64,000 bases of DNA. It comes from Stagonosporopsis chrysanthemi. Its lineage: Eukaryota; Ascomycota; Dothideomycetes; Pleosporales; Didymellaceae. Below, piece after piece: positions 24,460-34,922 of the stretch. Numbering within the stretch: position 1 is the stretch's first letter; each line of letters starts with the position of its first letter. The stretch is taken from assembly GCA_022560025.1 (NCBI GenBank), contig JAFISE010000137.1:1-64000 (forward strand). Direction: 5' to 3'. The position numbers and the translations under genes are program-made. The notes beneath the pieces are model-generated. The model was not told where the DNA came from. It saw only the letters and a list, made by a program, of their open reading frames with translations, and did not search any database.

Positions 24460-25385
24460 ATTAATGTCCTCCACAATGGCCCAGCAACGCATTGGTACGC
24501 CCCCCATGCAAGACTCCCGGCGAAGACTGACAAGGACACAGCGAACCCCGCTCTCTTGTATGCCTCCCACCACTCAAGTCTCATGCCTTGCTGATGCTCT
24601 ATCAGTGTTTGTGATCTGCAGGAGAAGTTTCGGCCCGCGATCCACGAGTTTCCAAAGGTTGTGGCAACCACACAAAAGCTTCTAAAAGCCAGTACGTTAC
24701 CCCTCGGTCATGACTCGGACGCAATCTCTGCCTTCGCTGGTGATGGTCGCAGCTATAGAACGAACTCTTACCGGTACACATAGGCCGGATCCTGAACATA
24801 CCAGTCTTTGCGACAACGCAGAACAAAGCTCGGTTGGGGGAGACCTGCCCTGAACTCCAGCTCGACGCGCCGGAAGGCGTGCAGACGCTCATCCATGTAG
24901 ACAAGACGTTGTTCTCTATGATGTACCAGAACTACGCATCGCTGTACTGTTGATTTTGATACTAACGATCTAAAGCACGCCTGAGGTCCAGAAAGCCCTC
25001 GATCCCCTTCGTGCGAACGGTCCCATCTCCGCCATCATCGTGGGCATCGAAAGCCACATCTGTGTCACACAGACAACCCTGGACCTCCTCCATCAAGGTC
25101 ATAAGGTTTTCGTGATTGCCGATGGCGTAAGCAGTTGTAACAAAGAGGAGGTGCCAATCGCACTGGCTAGACTCAGGCATGCGGGTGCCATCGTCACAAC
25201 AAGCGAGAGCGTTATCTACGAGGCTGTTGGGGACGCCGGAACACCAGAGTGAGTCACCATCAAATGCAAAGATCATCAACGTTCTGGCCAATCTGACGGC
25301 TATCAGGTTCAAGCAAATCATCAAGGTGGTCAAGGACACATCAGCAACCACTAAAGAATCCCTCCAGACTTTGTGCAAGATTTAG
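24460..25385 (+). CDS. Isochorismatase-family (cysteine) hydrolase, 5' end unresolved
   Basis: This is a member of the cysteine-hydrolase superfamily close to ISOC1/ISOC2 and YcaC-like proteins. Substrate is unknown. Coding exons: up to 24557, then 24606-24691, 24784-24922, 24976-25248 and 25307-25385, with introns of 48, 92, 53 and 58 bp. The third intron has a perfect ACTAAC branch site. The joins give NPALFVCDLQEKFRP (catalytic Asp), HVDKTLFSMITPEV (catalytic Lys) and IVGIESHICVTQTTLDL (nucleophile Cys), so the Asp-Lys-Cys triad is complete. The frame of the first exon opens at 24460 after a stop but contains no ATG. The start codon must therefore come from an upstream exon or be misplaced by my model. 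ATGs near 24464 and 24476 are in another frame. Confidence 0.85.
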
Positions 25386-25680
25386 GTGTCGTGCTAGTAT
25401 AGACGTGATAAATACACGTGTAAAATGATTCCGCTTTGTAGCGGCGATACCAGTGTGATGATACAAGTGTTGCTCTGAGCCTCTGGGTATACATCTGGGT
25501 CTTGTGTGGCGCACAATCGAGATTGTTTGCTTATTGTCCATGAGGTGGTCGAATTATCCTAGAAGACATCGGATTCATCGGGGTGACTAGTCTATCTAGA
25601 GCGTACGCGCAGCAACCCTCAATGCCTCCACAGAAACTCCGTAGCAGCCTCTCTTTCGGCAACACGTAAGTCTGGTCGTC
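25386..25680. other. Convergent intergenic region
   Basis: Short 3'-3' spacer between the isochorismatase-family gene and acetate kinase. No feature recognised beyond expected 3' UTRs. Confidence 0.5.
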
Positions 25681-26940
25681 CTACTTTTTCCCGACAAATC
25701 GGTCCTTGTCGGCCAGAACCCCCCTCGCCATCTCAAGCTGCTCGTCTGTCTGGACGACCAGTGTCTTGTATCTCGAATCCGTTCCACTGATGTCTGTCAC
25801 CACATCCTTCACAGGCTTCTCATTCTTTGCAGAATCAACCTCGAAACCCAGACACTTCACACCCCTCACCACCTCTTGTCTCAACCTGGCTCCCTTCTCA
25901 CCGATACCTCCAGCAAACACTAGTGCGTCCACATTTCCATCAAGCTTTGTAAAATACGGGGCGACATAATTCCCAATACGATCCACAAAGATATCGAACG
26001 CCAACTTATCCTCTGCACGATCACTCGCACTAATCTTGCCAAAGTCTGTAGTCCCAGTAAGGCTTTGCCACCCACTCTTTTTGTTCAATATCTCCTCAGC
26101 CTGTGTGATATGCAGCTGCGTGCCCGAGCTATGACTCGGTTTCCCCGCGCTGTGCGTGAAATGGAACATCAAGCTCGGATCGATGCTGCCAGATCTCGTA
26201 GCACCAGGGAGACCAGCGAGAGGCGTCAGGCCCATGGACGTGTCGACACTCTTGCCGCCGCGGATGCAGCAAGCGCTGGCGCCAGACCCGAGGTGCAAAG
26301 CAATGATGTTGAGCTCCTCCGCGGGCTTCTTCAGGTAAGTCGACACTGCGTGCGCAATGAAAGAGTACGAGATGCCGTGGAATCCGTATTTGCGGAGCTT
26401 GTTCTTCTTCGCGACGGATTGGTCGATGGGATAGGTGCAGACATGCTCTGGGAGCGTGTTGTGGAATGCTGAGTCGAAGTATGCGATATTCTTCGCGTGG
26501 GGGAGAATGTCTGCGACTGCACGCACAATGCTGAGAGCCGGTGCGTTGTGTAGAGGCGCCAGGTCACTCAGCTCTTCTATGTGGTGATAAGTTTCTTTAT
26601 CGATGACCTGGGACCGTGGGTAATCGCCACCGTGCACAACACGATGGCAGGTGAAATGAATATCCTCCTTGTTGTTCAATTCGGGCAGGCCCTTGTCTCG
26701 GGTCAGATAGTCCAGGATGTAGTTGAACGCGTCTTCTTGAGATGAGATGCCTTCAAGATCTTTACCCTTGATGACTTCATCACCACGTGAGTACTTGAGC
26801 TTGGCTGGAGGGGCGGTAAGTCCATCTACTGATGCTTCTGCAAGCTGGTTCGGTATATCTGTATCCTCCTCCGGGGTCTTATAGACGGAGATCTTAACAC
26901 TGGAGGAACCAGCGTTGATCGATAAAATTACTTCTGGCAT
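25681..26940 (-). CDS. Acetate kinase
   Basis: It catalyses acetate + ATP to acetyl phosphate + ADP, reversibly, probably in the cytosol. In ascomycetes it is generally paired with xylulose-5-phosphate/fructose-6-phosphate phosphoketolase. The single exon encodes 419 residues from ATG 26940. An in-frame ATG at 26988 adds 16 residues not expected in the family. Family signatures are clear: ILSINAGSSSVKISVY at the N terminus, CHRVVHGGDY in the middle, and VDTSMGLTPLAGLPGATRSG, then a DALVFAGGIGEKGARLR segment near the C terminus. Length is normal for the family. The gene is intronless, unlike most neighbours. It is divergent from a short-chain dehydrogenase, with a CRE and a CCAAT box between them. 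Confidence 0.96.
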   Translation of the reverse strand: MPEVILSINAGSSSVKISVYKTPEEDTDIPNQLAEASVDGLTAPPAKLKYSRGDEVIKGKDLEGISSQEDAFNYILDYLTRDKGLPELNNKEDIHFTCHRVVHGGDYPRSQVIDKETYHHIEELSDLAPLHNAPALSIVRAVADILPHAKNIAYFDSAFHNTLPEHVCTYPIDQSVAKKNKLRKYGFHGISYSFIAHAVSTYLKKPAEELNIIALHLGSGASACCIRGGKSVDTSMGLTPLAGLPGATRSGSIDPSLMFHFTHSAGKPSHSSGTQLHITQAEEILNKKSGWQSLTGTTDFGKISASDRAEDKLAFDIFVDRIGNYVAPYFTKLDGNVDALVFAGGIGEKGARLRQEVVRGVKCLGFEVDSAKNEKPVKDVVTDISGTDSRYKTLVVQTDEQLEMARGVLADKDRFVGKK

Positions 26941-27294
26941 TGTGGCTTTGGCGTGGGAAGTATGGTTGAGCTGTGTTGTGGGGACCAAATCCAGTCAATG
27001 TTGCAGCGCCTAGCGGGTGCTTAATCTTGAGATGACTCTGAGCATAAGAAGCTGATGTTAGGTAGGGTTTGTGTCGTGCTCAGCCCACCTCTTGAGGTCG
27101 TGAAAGGTCGAATGATCGGAAGTCGCGGGACACGCTGCAACACTTCGATCCACCACGAACGACCCAACCACCAGGGATTTCGTCATAACTGCATGCCTGG
27201 ACCCTCCGGGTCAGACTGCAGTAGTCCTATCGCTTTGACCAGCCTTAGTGCTCTCTGGTTGTCGCTTTACGACCGCATTCGCCTTGGGCGGCAA

Positions 27295-27315
27295 TGACGT
27301 CACCTACTCAATTGG
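27295..27315. promoter_or_regulatory. CRE (TGACGTCA) and CCAAT box
   Basis: A perfect 8-bp palindrome TGACGTCA lies at 27295-27302, the binding site of ATF/CREB-type bZIP factors. ATTGG, the reverse of CCAAT, lies at 27311-27315 and would suit the Hap/CBF complex. Both lie in the 616-bp divergent promoter between acetate kinase (start 26940) and the short-chain dehydrogenase (start 27557). Function is inferred only from the motifs. Confidence 0.4.
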
Positions 27316-27481
27316 TCCACGCTCCACAGCTACAGATGGTTGTTTTGAGCGTACATGAAAGCATTCGAGCTTCATATGGCCAAGATTACTTGTGAATTAT
27401 TCATGTACTTATAGGCCATACCCCGCAGCACTTGGGAACATCCAGCTGCGGGGAAGGTCAGCAAACCTCAGCAAGCCTCGT

Positions 27482-27487
27482 TATAAA
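27482..27487 (+). promoter_or_regulatory. TATA box of the short-chain dehydrogenase gene
   Basis: TATAAA, 70 bp upstream of the ATG at 27557. The position is consistent with a core promoter with a short 5' leader. Confidence 0.4.
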
Positions 27488-27556
27488 GCAAACCCCCGCA
27501 TCTATGTAGAGAGTTGAGGATTCCAGCAGTGCACTAGACCTCAAACTCTATACGTC

Positions 27557-28475
27557 ATGAATGGCCAACAGCAAATGGCGGCCAATACAGCTTTTATTAC
27601 AGGTGGGTAGCTGATCAGCTCTCTGGAGAGCTACTACTTACTTACAAGAAAGCAAAGGTGGTGCAAGTGGCATTGGACTTGCACTCGCGACTCGTCTTCT
27701 TAGCGAAGGCTGGTACGTCTTCGTGGCGGACAAGAATGTCACGAATGTCAAGGATACCGACAAACTGCGCGCAGTGCAATGCGACACGTCTTCATGGGAG
27801 TCACAGGTAGCCGCCTTTCAAAGAGCGATTTATTGGCGAGCATCTGGCGGAGGGCGTATCGATCTTGTAGCACCCATCGCAGGAATCAGCGAGCGCCAGT
27901 GGATCCCTTTTCCAGATGCGAGCTCAGCAGAGAAACCTCAGGAGTTCACAAAACCAGACTTGACTTGTCTCGACGTGGATGTGACCGGAGTGCTATACAC
28001 AGTCGCGCTAGCAGTGCAGCACTTCCGCCGCCAGACACGCACCGAAGACGGTGTTTTAGGTCGAATCGCACTCGTGGCCAGTGTGTGCGGTCTATACTGT
28101 GTGCCAAGCCTGCCGATTTACACAGCCGCAAAGCATGCGCTGGTAGGACTGACGCGAAGCTATGGGAAGTTGTTGGCGGCAGAAGGCATCACCGTTAATG
28201 CTCTGGCGCCAAACGTGGTTCAGACGAGCATCAGCTCGCCCTCGTTCTACGAGAAGCTTGCCAAACAAGATCTACTGACGCCTATGGACGGATTGATGGA
28301 TGCCTTTGAGACGATGCTCACGAGTAACTGCAGCGGAGAGGTGTTCGAGTGTGGGCCAGCTGGCGGATGGACGAAGAGAGGAGGCGTAGATTACCTGGAT
28401 GAGAAAAGCGGGGAGATATGCAAGCTACTGCATGAGAGAGCAATGTCCTTGCACTACCCTTCCATATCTTCCTAG
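27557..28475 (+). CDS. Short-chain dehydrogenase/reductase (SDR)
   Basis: This is an NAD(P)-dependent oxidoreductase of the classical SDR family, resembling 15-hydroxyprostaglandin-dehydrogenase-like fungal SDRs; substrate unknown. Exons are 27557-27602 and 27658-28475 with a 55-bp intron, giving 287 residues. The intron splits the cofactor motif exactly: joined, it reads TGGASGIG at residues 15-22. The usual NNAG motif is APIAG here, so the Asn is missing. The catalytic Ser (about 157, in LVASVCG), Tyr 170 and Lys 174 (YTAAK) are present, followed by NALAPNVVQTSI. The acidic VADKN after the second strand suggests NAD preference. A TATA box lies 70 bp upstream. Family assignment is firm; the role is not. 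Confidence 0.93.
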
Positions 28476-28842
28476 TAATTATGGAAAGCCATCATAGACA
28501 AAGATCATTGTAGATTGGCATGCGAAAGCGTTGAAGAGCGAGTGACGGGCCAACACGGCCGCGGTTCATCGGCTGCGACTACCCCGACTCGACGCGCATC
28601 GTAACCTCGAATTGTGGAGAAGACGATCCCATACAATAAGGCTGCGCAGTCGCAATGTGGCTTCTCAAACACACTGCCAATTTCTCCCTGTCGGCTCGTC
28701 ACGCACTGACTAGACCTCGCTGACCTCGCCGCCGCCGCGTCCGTCGCACTGAACCGTGTGCTGTCAGTCGCTGACCCCCTTATCGCGCCCGCAACCACCT
28801 CCGCAATCGAGACGACGACCGACCTGCCCTCTACCTTCCAGG
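28476..28842. other. Intergenic region, promoter of Mpv17-like gene
   Basis: Tandem spacer of 367 bp. CT-rich sequence runs up to the ATG at 28843. No further element recognised. Confidence 0.45.
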
Positions 28843-29574
28843 ATGGCGCGCCTCCATCCCATGCTCGTCGCCTGCGGGTCGGCGCTTATAATCGACTGCT
28901 GCTCGAACGTCATTGCGCAACGATTGAAGGCATGGAGTGACGGGGCGCCGTTCGTATTCGACCGCGTGCTGTTCTTCCAGTTCGCGTTCATGGTCGTGCT
29001 GACTGCTCCCGTCAACTATCACTGGCAGCATTGGCTGGAGCGCACCTTCCCCGGATGGAAGACTGTCACGCATACAAGGCAAGCTACAAGTGAAGACGGC
29101 GACGCTGCGGAAAAGGCCGTGTTCCTGAAGGAAGACGGAGAAGACAAGCGCATGGTCGAGGAGGAAGTGCTTGTGCGCAATTGGTTCAATATTTTCAAGA
29201 AGTGGTTTACAGATGTATGTGACATGGCTATGGCACAGAGATTGACCATGCTGACGGTTCGCAGTGTATTACAATGGGCGCACTCTTAAACCAAACCATG
29301 TTCTTGATTCTAATAGGTCTTTTGAAAGGCAAGACCGGTGCTCAGATCGCGCAGACCTTCCATGATGTAAGCGTTCTCCCTCGTTCTGTCATCACCCATT
29401 CGTTGACCATCCAATCAGGAGTTGTTCAAGCTCATTTGGGACTCATACAAAGTCTGGCCTATTGCCAACTTTTTCAGCACCACATATTGCCCGGTCGAGC
29501 GACGCATGATCTTCCTTAGCTTCTGTGGTCTATTGTGGAACATATACCTTAGCCTTGTAGCTCAAAGGATTTAG
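28843..29574 (+). CDS. Mpv17/PMP22-family membrane protein
   Basis: This is a small integral membrane protein of the Mpv17/PMP22/Sym1 family, found in peroxisomal or inner mitochondrial membranes and thought to affect permeability to small metabolites. Exons are 28843-29214, 29265-29366 and 29419-29574 (introns 50 and 52 bp; all joins in phase 0), giving 209 residues. The conserved core crosses the first intron: KKWFTD / CITMGALLNQTMFLILIG. The C terminus WPIANFFSTTYCPVERR and the following WNIYLSL are the family hallmark. A charged loop (about residues 78-105, Lys/Glu-rich) replaces the usual short loop. Its stop lies only 14 bp from the stop of the convergent DUF829 gene. Which organelle is not decided by the sequence. 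Confidence 0.92.
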
Positions 29575-29588
29575 AGCATATATCCCAT

Positions 29589-30566
29589 TCAAGGTTCTCT
29601 GCCCTTGCCTGTCTTCCATGCTGTCAGAATCGCGTCCCAGTACTTGCCCTCATCTTCCCTGACGTGTCCACAATGGGCACTCTGCTCAAAGCGCACCATC
29701 GTGACATTCCAGCCCTTCCTTCGCGCAATAGCAGCATGCTCCTCGACCTCGTCGCACCCAACCATCTCGTCCACCCGGCTGTACAGATACACCCTTGGCA
29801 CAGACGTGTCAAACGTTCGCTCATCATTCATTTCCCGGCACAATACCACCATCTTGTTCTCCCTTCTTCTCACCACATTGATAAGGAACGACCCCAACAG
29901 TAGCAGATGCACCAACATGCCTCCAAACCATTTCCAGAACAACGACTTTGGCAGACCGGCTGAGATGGCGGCGTGACTCTTCATCCATGGGCCTTTTGTA
30001 GGACTTGAATCCATGATCTGCACCCGCATGGATACTTTGCTGCCATATTTGCCTTTCCAGGCCTTGACAAACTCGGTTACCTGATTGCCTCCCCCATTGG
30101 AGAAGCTGTGCACTAACAGTTCACCACCGGCTTGTGTGTGTTGGTAGGCGAAGTCGAGAGCCGGAGTAAGGAGGGCGGGATAGCGGGCGCTGCGAGTGAA
30201 CATGTCGACAGTGAAGCATCGGACAAGAACGATCCTAGAGCTAGGGAACAGACGTTGGTAAGACACTGTGTACTTCGCAATGTGTTTAGCGGCTGCGGCA
30301 TTCCAGGTAAACAGAAGTATCAATGGAGACTTGGAGTCGAAAGAGGGTGAGGTCCAAAGATAGGTGTTATGGCCGATCGTTGTGAACTCCGAAAGGGGTT
30401 TGACGACCTCCGTGGGCGTTATTGAAGGCTCCATATCAGCGAGTGCGTTGAAGTTCTCTATCAAGCTTTCATCCGAGGTCTGATGCGACACATATATAAC
30501 CTCCTTTAGCAACGTTGTGTATGAGGATTTGGAGAACGTGACGGAACTGAACGTGATGGAAGGCAT
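29589..30566 (-). CDS. DUF829/TMEM53-like alpha/beta-hydrolase fold protein
   Basis: This is a single-exon gene of 325 residues belonging to the DUF829 (TMEM53) group, whose biochemical activity is largely unknown. Visible features are the PLSEFTTIGHNTYLW entry strand near residues 57-71, the elbow HSFSNGGGNQ with Ser156 as likely nucleophile, a candidate acid in YSRVDEMVG, and a candidate His in SAHCGHVREDEGKYW. A hydrophobic stretch (FGGMLVHLLLLGSFLINVV) may be membrane-associated. An alternative start at Met45 (30434) would remove an N terminus that looks atypical for the family. The gene is convergent with the Mpv17-like gene; the two stops are 14 bp apart, so the transcripts must overlap or share terminators. 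Confidence 0.85.
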   Translation of the reverse strand: MPSITFSSVTFSKSSYTTLLKEVIYVSHQTSDESLIENFNALADMEPSITPTEVVKPLSEFTTIGHNTYLWTSPSFDSKSPLILLFTWNAAAAKHIAKYTVSYQRLFPSSRIVLVRCFTVDMFTRSARYPALLTPALDFAYQHTQAGGELLVHSFSNGGGNQVTEFVKAWKGKYGSKVSMRVQIMDSSPTKGPWMKSHAAISAGLPKSLFWKWFGGMLVHLLLLGSFLINVVRRRENKMVVLCREMNDERTFDTSVPRVYLYSRVDEMVGCDEVEEHAAIARRKGWNVTMVRFEQSAHCGHVREDEGKYWDAILTAWKTGKGREP

Positions 30567-30726
30567 GGCCGAGGTATCGTTTGATTGGCTATTTGAAACC
30601 TCTCCCTAATCCGAACCATCTCGCAACTTCTCCCCGACTCGAGCCACCCTTTGCAGCCTCCACAAACCACTAATGCGTACAGCCTCAAACTCTGCCTGCG
30701 CTACGGCCGTAACACTCGGTGACGAT

Positions 30727-31112
30727 TCATCCAGCGGTAGCATTTCGACCCCAAAGCCACGCCACAGTGGACGTCAGTGCTGCTCCAGCCTGCGCGGCGC
30801 CAGCAGCAATGCTCGCTCCGTAACCACCCATAGCCGCGCTCTGAGCTGTCGCAAAAAGACCTCCAGCAGGCACGAAGGAAAAATAGGACATGACCGAAGC
30901 CGCGGTCGAGCCTGTCAGTCATATGAGCATCTGTTCACGAGGCTTGTGTAGGACCTACCAACTACGGGACCAGCGGCGCCGAATCCCATTGCACTCAGCA
31001 AGGGTACTGTAGCTGCAGCTGGTGTGCAGATGATGACGCCGTTCACTACATGGAAGGCTGTCTGATATGGGTGTGCAGCAATCCAGTCGAGGATGATTTG
31101 AGTTGCATTCAT
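30727..31112 (-). CDS. IFI6/IFI27-like small membrane protein
   Basis: This is a small hydrophobic Gly/Ala-rich protein of 112 residues. Exons are 30959-31112 and 30727-30911 with a 47-bp intron. The first exon carries VVNGVIICTPAAATVPLL and GFGAAGPVVG, and the second GSTAAS, FVPAGGLFATAQSAAMGGYG and SIAAGAAQAGAAL. This GxxG/AxxA-rich pattern of two or three membrane helices is typical of the interferon-alpha-inducible 6-16/27 (IFI6/27) family, which in animals is mitochondrial. Fungal members are common and uncharacterised. The gene was assembled from two short exons and would be missed by a simple ORF scan. Membrane location is inferred. Confidence 0.82.
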
Positions 31113-31367
31113 TTTCCAATGACTAATGTATGCAAATGTTGATTCAAGCTCAGCCGGCGGAAGGAAAGGTGGTGTGGGTGACTGCGCAGTTGCCTGTATG
31201 AATGACGGCGACGAGGCTGAAAGCGGGGTAAGTTGAGTGGTAAGTCAAGGTCGCAGTAGATCGTTTCGCATCGATAGAAGGTGAACGTGTAAATCTTATG
31301 TCTATAACTAAGCTACGCTCTAAAGGACATCAGATACAACTATCACATCTTTTCTTTCATGCACAAT

Positions 31368-32756
31368 TTAGCGATGTGCTGGTCCGGCAAGGTCTGTAGC
31401 TTCAACAGACCGCACTACGACATCCACATCTTTGGCGGCCCTGCTTGGATCGTTCTGCTGTTCTTCATCTTGTGCAACTGTGTCAGGGTTTTGAGATAGC
31501 GGCTCGAAATGCGCATTGCCGAGCCTCTTCTTGTCAACGCGTCGCCTCCATGGTTTGTACAGCAAGACGCTGAGGCCTCCGAATACCACGAATGCGCCAC
31601 AAATGGCCCCACCTTTGCAAACGTTAGCATTAACGACGAAGTAGTGACCGATACATCTTACCAACGATATCCCAGCTCTCGCCAAGTCTTTCCACTCCGT
31701 CCCAGAATTTACCGTCCGGCTCTACCACATTCAAGATCAAGTTTAAGAACTGTACAGTCCCTATGATGGTCGCCACAATGACAGTAATTACTGTGAGTAC
31801 GATGCTGTAATAGCAAATCGCGATTGGGTCTCGTGCAAGCTGAGTGCTGGTATACAAACTCATCATCAACGCGCCATCAGTTGTATCGAGTAGGCACATT
31901 CCCGCCGTAAAGAGAAGTGGGAATATCAAAATCAGCCAGATGGATGTGCCTTTCGTTGCTTGGATGGAAGATATTCCGAGAATAGCGATCTCGGATGAGG
32001 TGTCGAAGCCCAGCCCAAATAGAATGCCAAGCGGGTACATTTTCCACGGTCGGTCGACAAGTTTGAACAGCTTCTGCAAGACCGGGAAAAGGCAACCACC
32101 GCCTTGGATATTGAACTCTTCATGCTCTTGGCCTGGTTCTGAAGCAAGGATCTTGCGCATCTGAACAATCAGTTTGTACAAAATATAGATGTTCATAACG
32201 CCCAGGAGCAGTAAGAATGCAGCAGATACGGAGGTGCCAATGATACCGCCAATGCGCTCGAAACTATCAAACTTCGAAGAAACAGCGGCTGCCGTGCCAG
32301 CAACAATAATTGATGTGATTATCACGATTGTGCTGTGGCCAAGTGAGAAGAACATGCCTACTGTCACAGGCCGCTGGCCCGCGGCAATGAGACGTCGGGT
32401 CATGAGGTCGATGGCGGATATGTGATCTGCATCCAGTGCATGACGGAGGCCGAGAGTATAGGAGAGAATCGCCGTTGATACCAGTGGCGTGTTAAAGTGC
32501 TGCAACCGTGTTAGTATTGTGCTGGGGTACTTTGTTCGAGAGAGCTTGAACGTACAAGGACAACGCCAACGGCAGCCCAGACGATCAAATTGACGACGAT
32601 GAGGGTTACGATGATAGCGATCGCCGGGAACGGAAGCTTGCTGATATATGGCACACGAGAATGGTATTCCGAAGCCTTCTTGGAGACAGTGCTGAAGAGC
32701 GATGGCTTGAATCGCGCATCCTCATCGTTACAAGTAAGGGAAGGTGATCCAGCCAT
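31368..32756 (-). CDS. NiCoT-family nickel/cobalt transporter
   Basis: This is a high-affinity Ni2+/Co2+ permease of the plasma membrane. In fungi it usually supplies nickel to urease. Exons are 32556-32756, 31662-32499 and 31368-31612 (introns 56 and 49 bp), giving 427 residues. The family signature HX4DH is intact as RHALDADHI (H87, D92, H93) in the second helix, just after the first splice join. The other NiCoT signatures are GLGFDTSSEIA and GMCLLDTTDGALM. About eight hydrophobic segments are visible. The C-terminal 70 residues are hydrophilic and acidic and carry no known motif. The N terminus is cytoplasmic and lacks a signal peptide. It is one of five consecutive genes on the minus strand (NiCoT to RING-RS). 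Confidence 0.96.
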
Positions 32757-33077
32757 TTCGATTGTTCACACCACGACTAGTAACACCTTTACGGAACGGG
32801 GAAGATGAAAATGTAGGAGTGAGACATCAAACTTCATGGTGGTAATCGAGGTTCAGTACTCTGCGGGCGCTACCGAGGGTGCGCGGTTGAGCGAATGGCG
32901 CGTAGTGGGGCTTGCAGCTGTCAAATCGCGCCGCGGGGCAGCTAAGCGTTGTGATTTGGAGATGCTATCGAGTCACACGGCTCGACTATTCTTCTTTATC
33001 TACATAGACTTGAGCAAGTTTTCGGCGGAATACGCCGGGTTTGAACGTTGGCACAGCGTCCGTGACGTTCGGTTACG
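32757..33077. other. Upstream region of the NiCoT gene
   Basis: 321-bp spacer between the NiCoT start and the stop of the KAS gene, both on the minus strand. No specific element recognised. Confidence 0.4.
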
Positions 33078-34702
33078 TTAGAGCTTGCGAAAGCAAAGAG
33101 AAGCATTAGTCCCTCCGAAACCGAAGCTGTTCGACATCGCAACATTAACCTGTCGTTGCTGCGATTCGTTTGCGACATAGTTGCAATTGAAATCATCTGC
33201 CGGACTCCCTGCGTTGCGCAAATTCAGAGTCGGTGGAAGTGTGTTCTAAACAATTAGTACATACAATTCATGTTCTGTCCTGACAGACGTACATTGTGCA
33301 AACCAAGGATGGTAAAGATCGCCTCTACGCTACCTGCAGCTCCAAGTAGATGCCCAACAGCACCCTTCGTGCTGCTAACGTTGACCTCACTAGCTTGCGT
33401 CTTCCCATCTTCACCAAGCAACAAATCCTTGATTGCTCTGTTTTCCGCTGCATCGCCCAACGGTGTGCTCGTGGCATGAGCGTTGACATAGTCGACATCA
33501 GCTGGCTTGATGCCAGCATGCTTTAGCGCCTTCTTCATGGCGAGACGTGGGCCCTGGCCGTCTTCACGAGGAGCAGTCATGTGGTGCGCATCGCTCGATA
33601 AACCATAGCCAGCGACTTCCGCGTAGATGCGTGCTCCACGAGCTTTGGCGTGTTCGAATTCCTTGTGTTGTCAGCACCATTCGAGGAGAGAAGCAAGTAT
33701 ACGTACTTCAAGAATGACAACCCCAGCGCCTTCGCCAATGACAAATCCATCTCGATCTCTGTCAAAAGGTCGACTGGCTTCTGTGGGCCGGTCGTTGAAC
33801 TCGGTCGCCAAGCTCCTTGCTCTTGCAAATCCTGAAATGGCAAGAGGATGTATGCAAGACTCGGCACCACCAGCAACCATTACATCAGCGTCGCCGAACT
33901 GTATCATACGCGATGCATCGCCAATGCTATGGGCACCGGTCGTGCAAGCTGTTGTGGCCGCGTGATTCGGCCCCTGCAGACGTCAGAATTGGCTGAACAG
34001 AACGAGACCATGAGCTCTACCTTGAAGCCGTAACGCATCGAGATATGGCCTGCTGCAAGGTTGATAAGCAACCGGGGAACAAAAAGAGGCGATACTTTCC
34101 GGTGACCCTTGTGTTGATTAGCATGGAATTAATGCTCATGACTGTTCATCCTTACGCCTTTATCAAATGCCACTGCTGTGTCATACGCATCGTCTAAGCT
34201 TCCAATGCCGGAGCCTATATAGACACCCTAAGCATATTAACGACGGAACAGTATGAACCTCAGAGACGACTGACAGTACTCTCGAAGTCTTCTTCTGTCT
34301 TAGGCGCCCAGCCGGCATCTTTCAAGGCTTCTTCAGATGCCACCATAGCATACTGAGCGAATCTCGCCATCCGGCGTTCATCCTGAGAAAGTCAGTACGA
34401 ATTGCCAATCAAGCAGAGCCTCAGATTTACACCAGCTTCTAAGTACTCTTTTGCGTTCCACTTTCCATCTTTTCTTGAGCCCTCAGGCACAATAGCAGCA
34501 ACTTGGCTCGGTAATGCGGCAAACTGCGGGCTTCTGTCCTTGGTGGATATGACGCCGCAGTGGCCCTCTACCAACCGCTGCCATGTTTGTCGCGCGCCTG
34601 GATTTCCGCACGTCAGTCATGCTTTGAGCAATACAGTACATATGATTCACCTATTCCAAGGGGCGTTATAAGCCCTAAGCCTGTGACCACTACCCTTCGC
34701 AT
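33078..34702 (-). CDS. CEM1: Mitochondrial-type beta-ketoacyl-ACP synthase (KAS II-like)
   Basis: This is the condensing enzyme of type II (mitochondrial) fatty-acid synthesis, which makes lipoate precursors. There are eight exons: 34651-34702, 34431-34597, 34275-34382, 34156-34227, 34021-34107, 33707-33973, 33293-33661 and 33078-33245. The seven introns are 45-53 bp, and the total is 429 residues, normal for the family. It starts [16 protein letters not shown]. The catalytic triad is complete: Cys172 in [10 protein letters not shown], His313 in [11 protein letters not shown] and His355 in [11 protein letters not shown], with Lys350 nearby (STKG). It ends with NSFGFGGTN. No obvious cleavable presequence is present at this start, so mitochondrial location rests on the family. 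One donor is GTCAGT and the others are close to consensus. Confidence 0.95.
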
Positions 34703-34922
34703 TGCATGTTTTGATGGCTTTCGATGAAGACGCGTTGTGCCAGTTGGTGGAGAAAAAGCTCAAGCCACACTCCAGCCACTGATGTGGCGCATAGGCCGTT
34801 CCGCGAAGTCGTGGACTCGGTGCTCCCACCTACAGAGCTTGAATATTACATCACAAATTCCTGTACAATCTCACAGCAAGGACGTGAATTGAATGAAGGC
34901 CGCTTATTCATTTGACAGCAAC

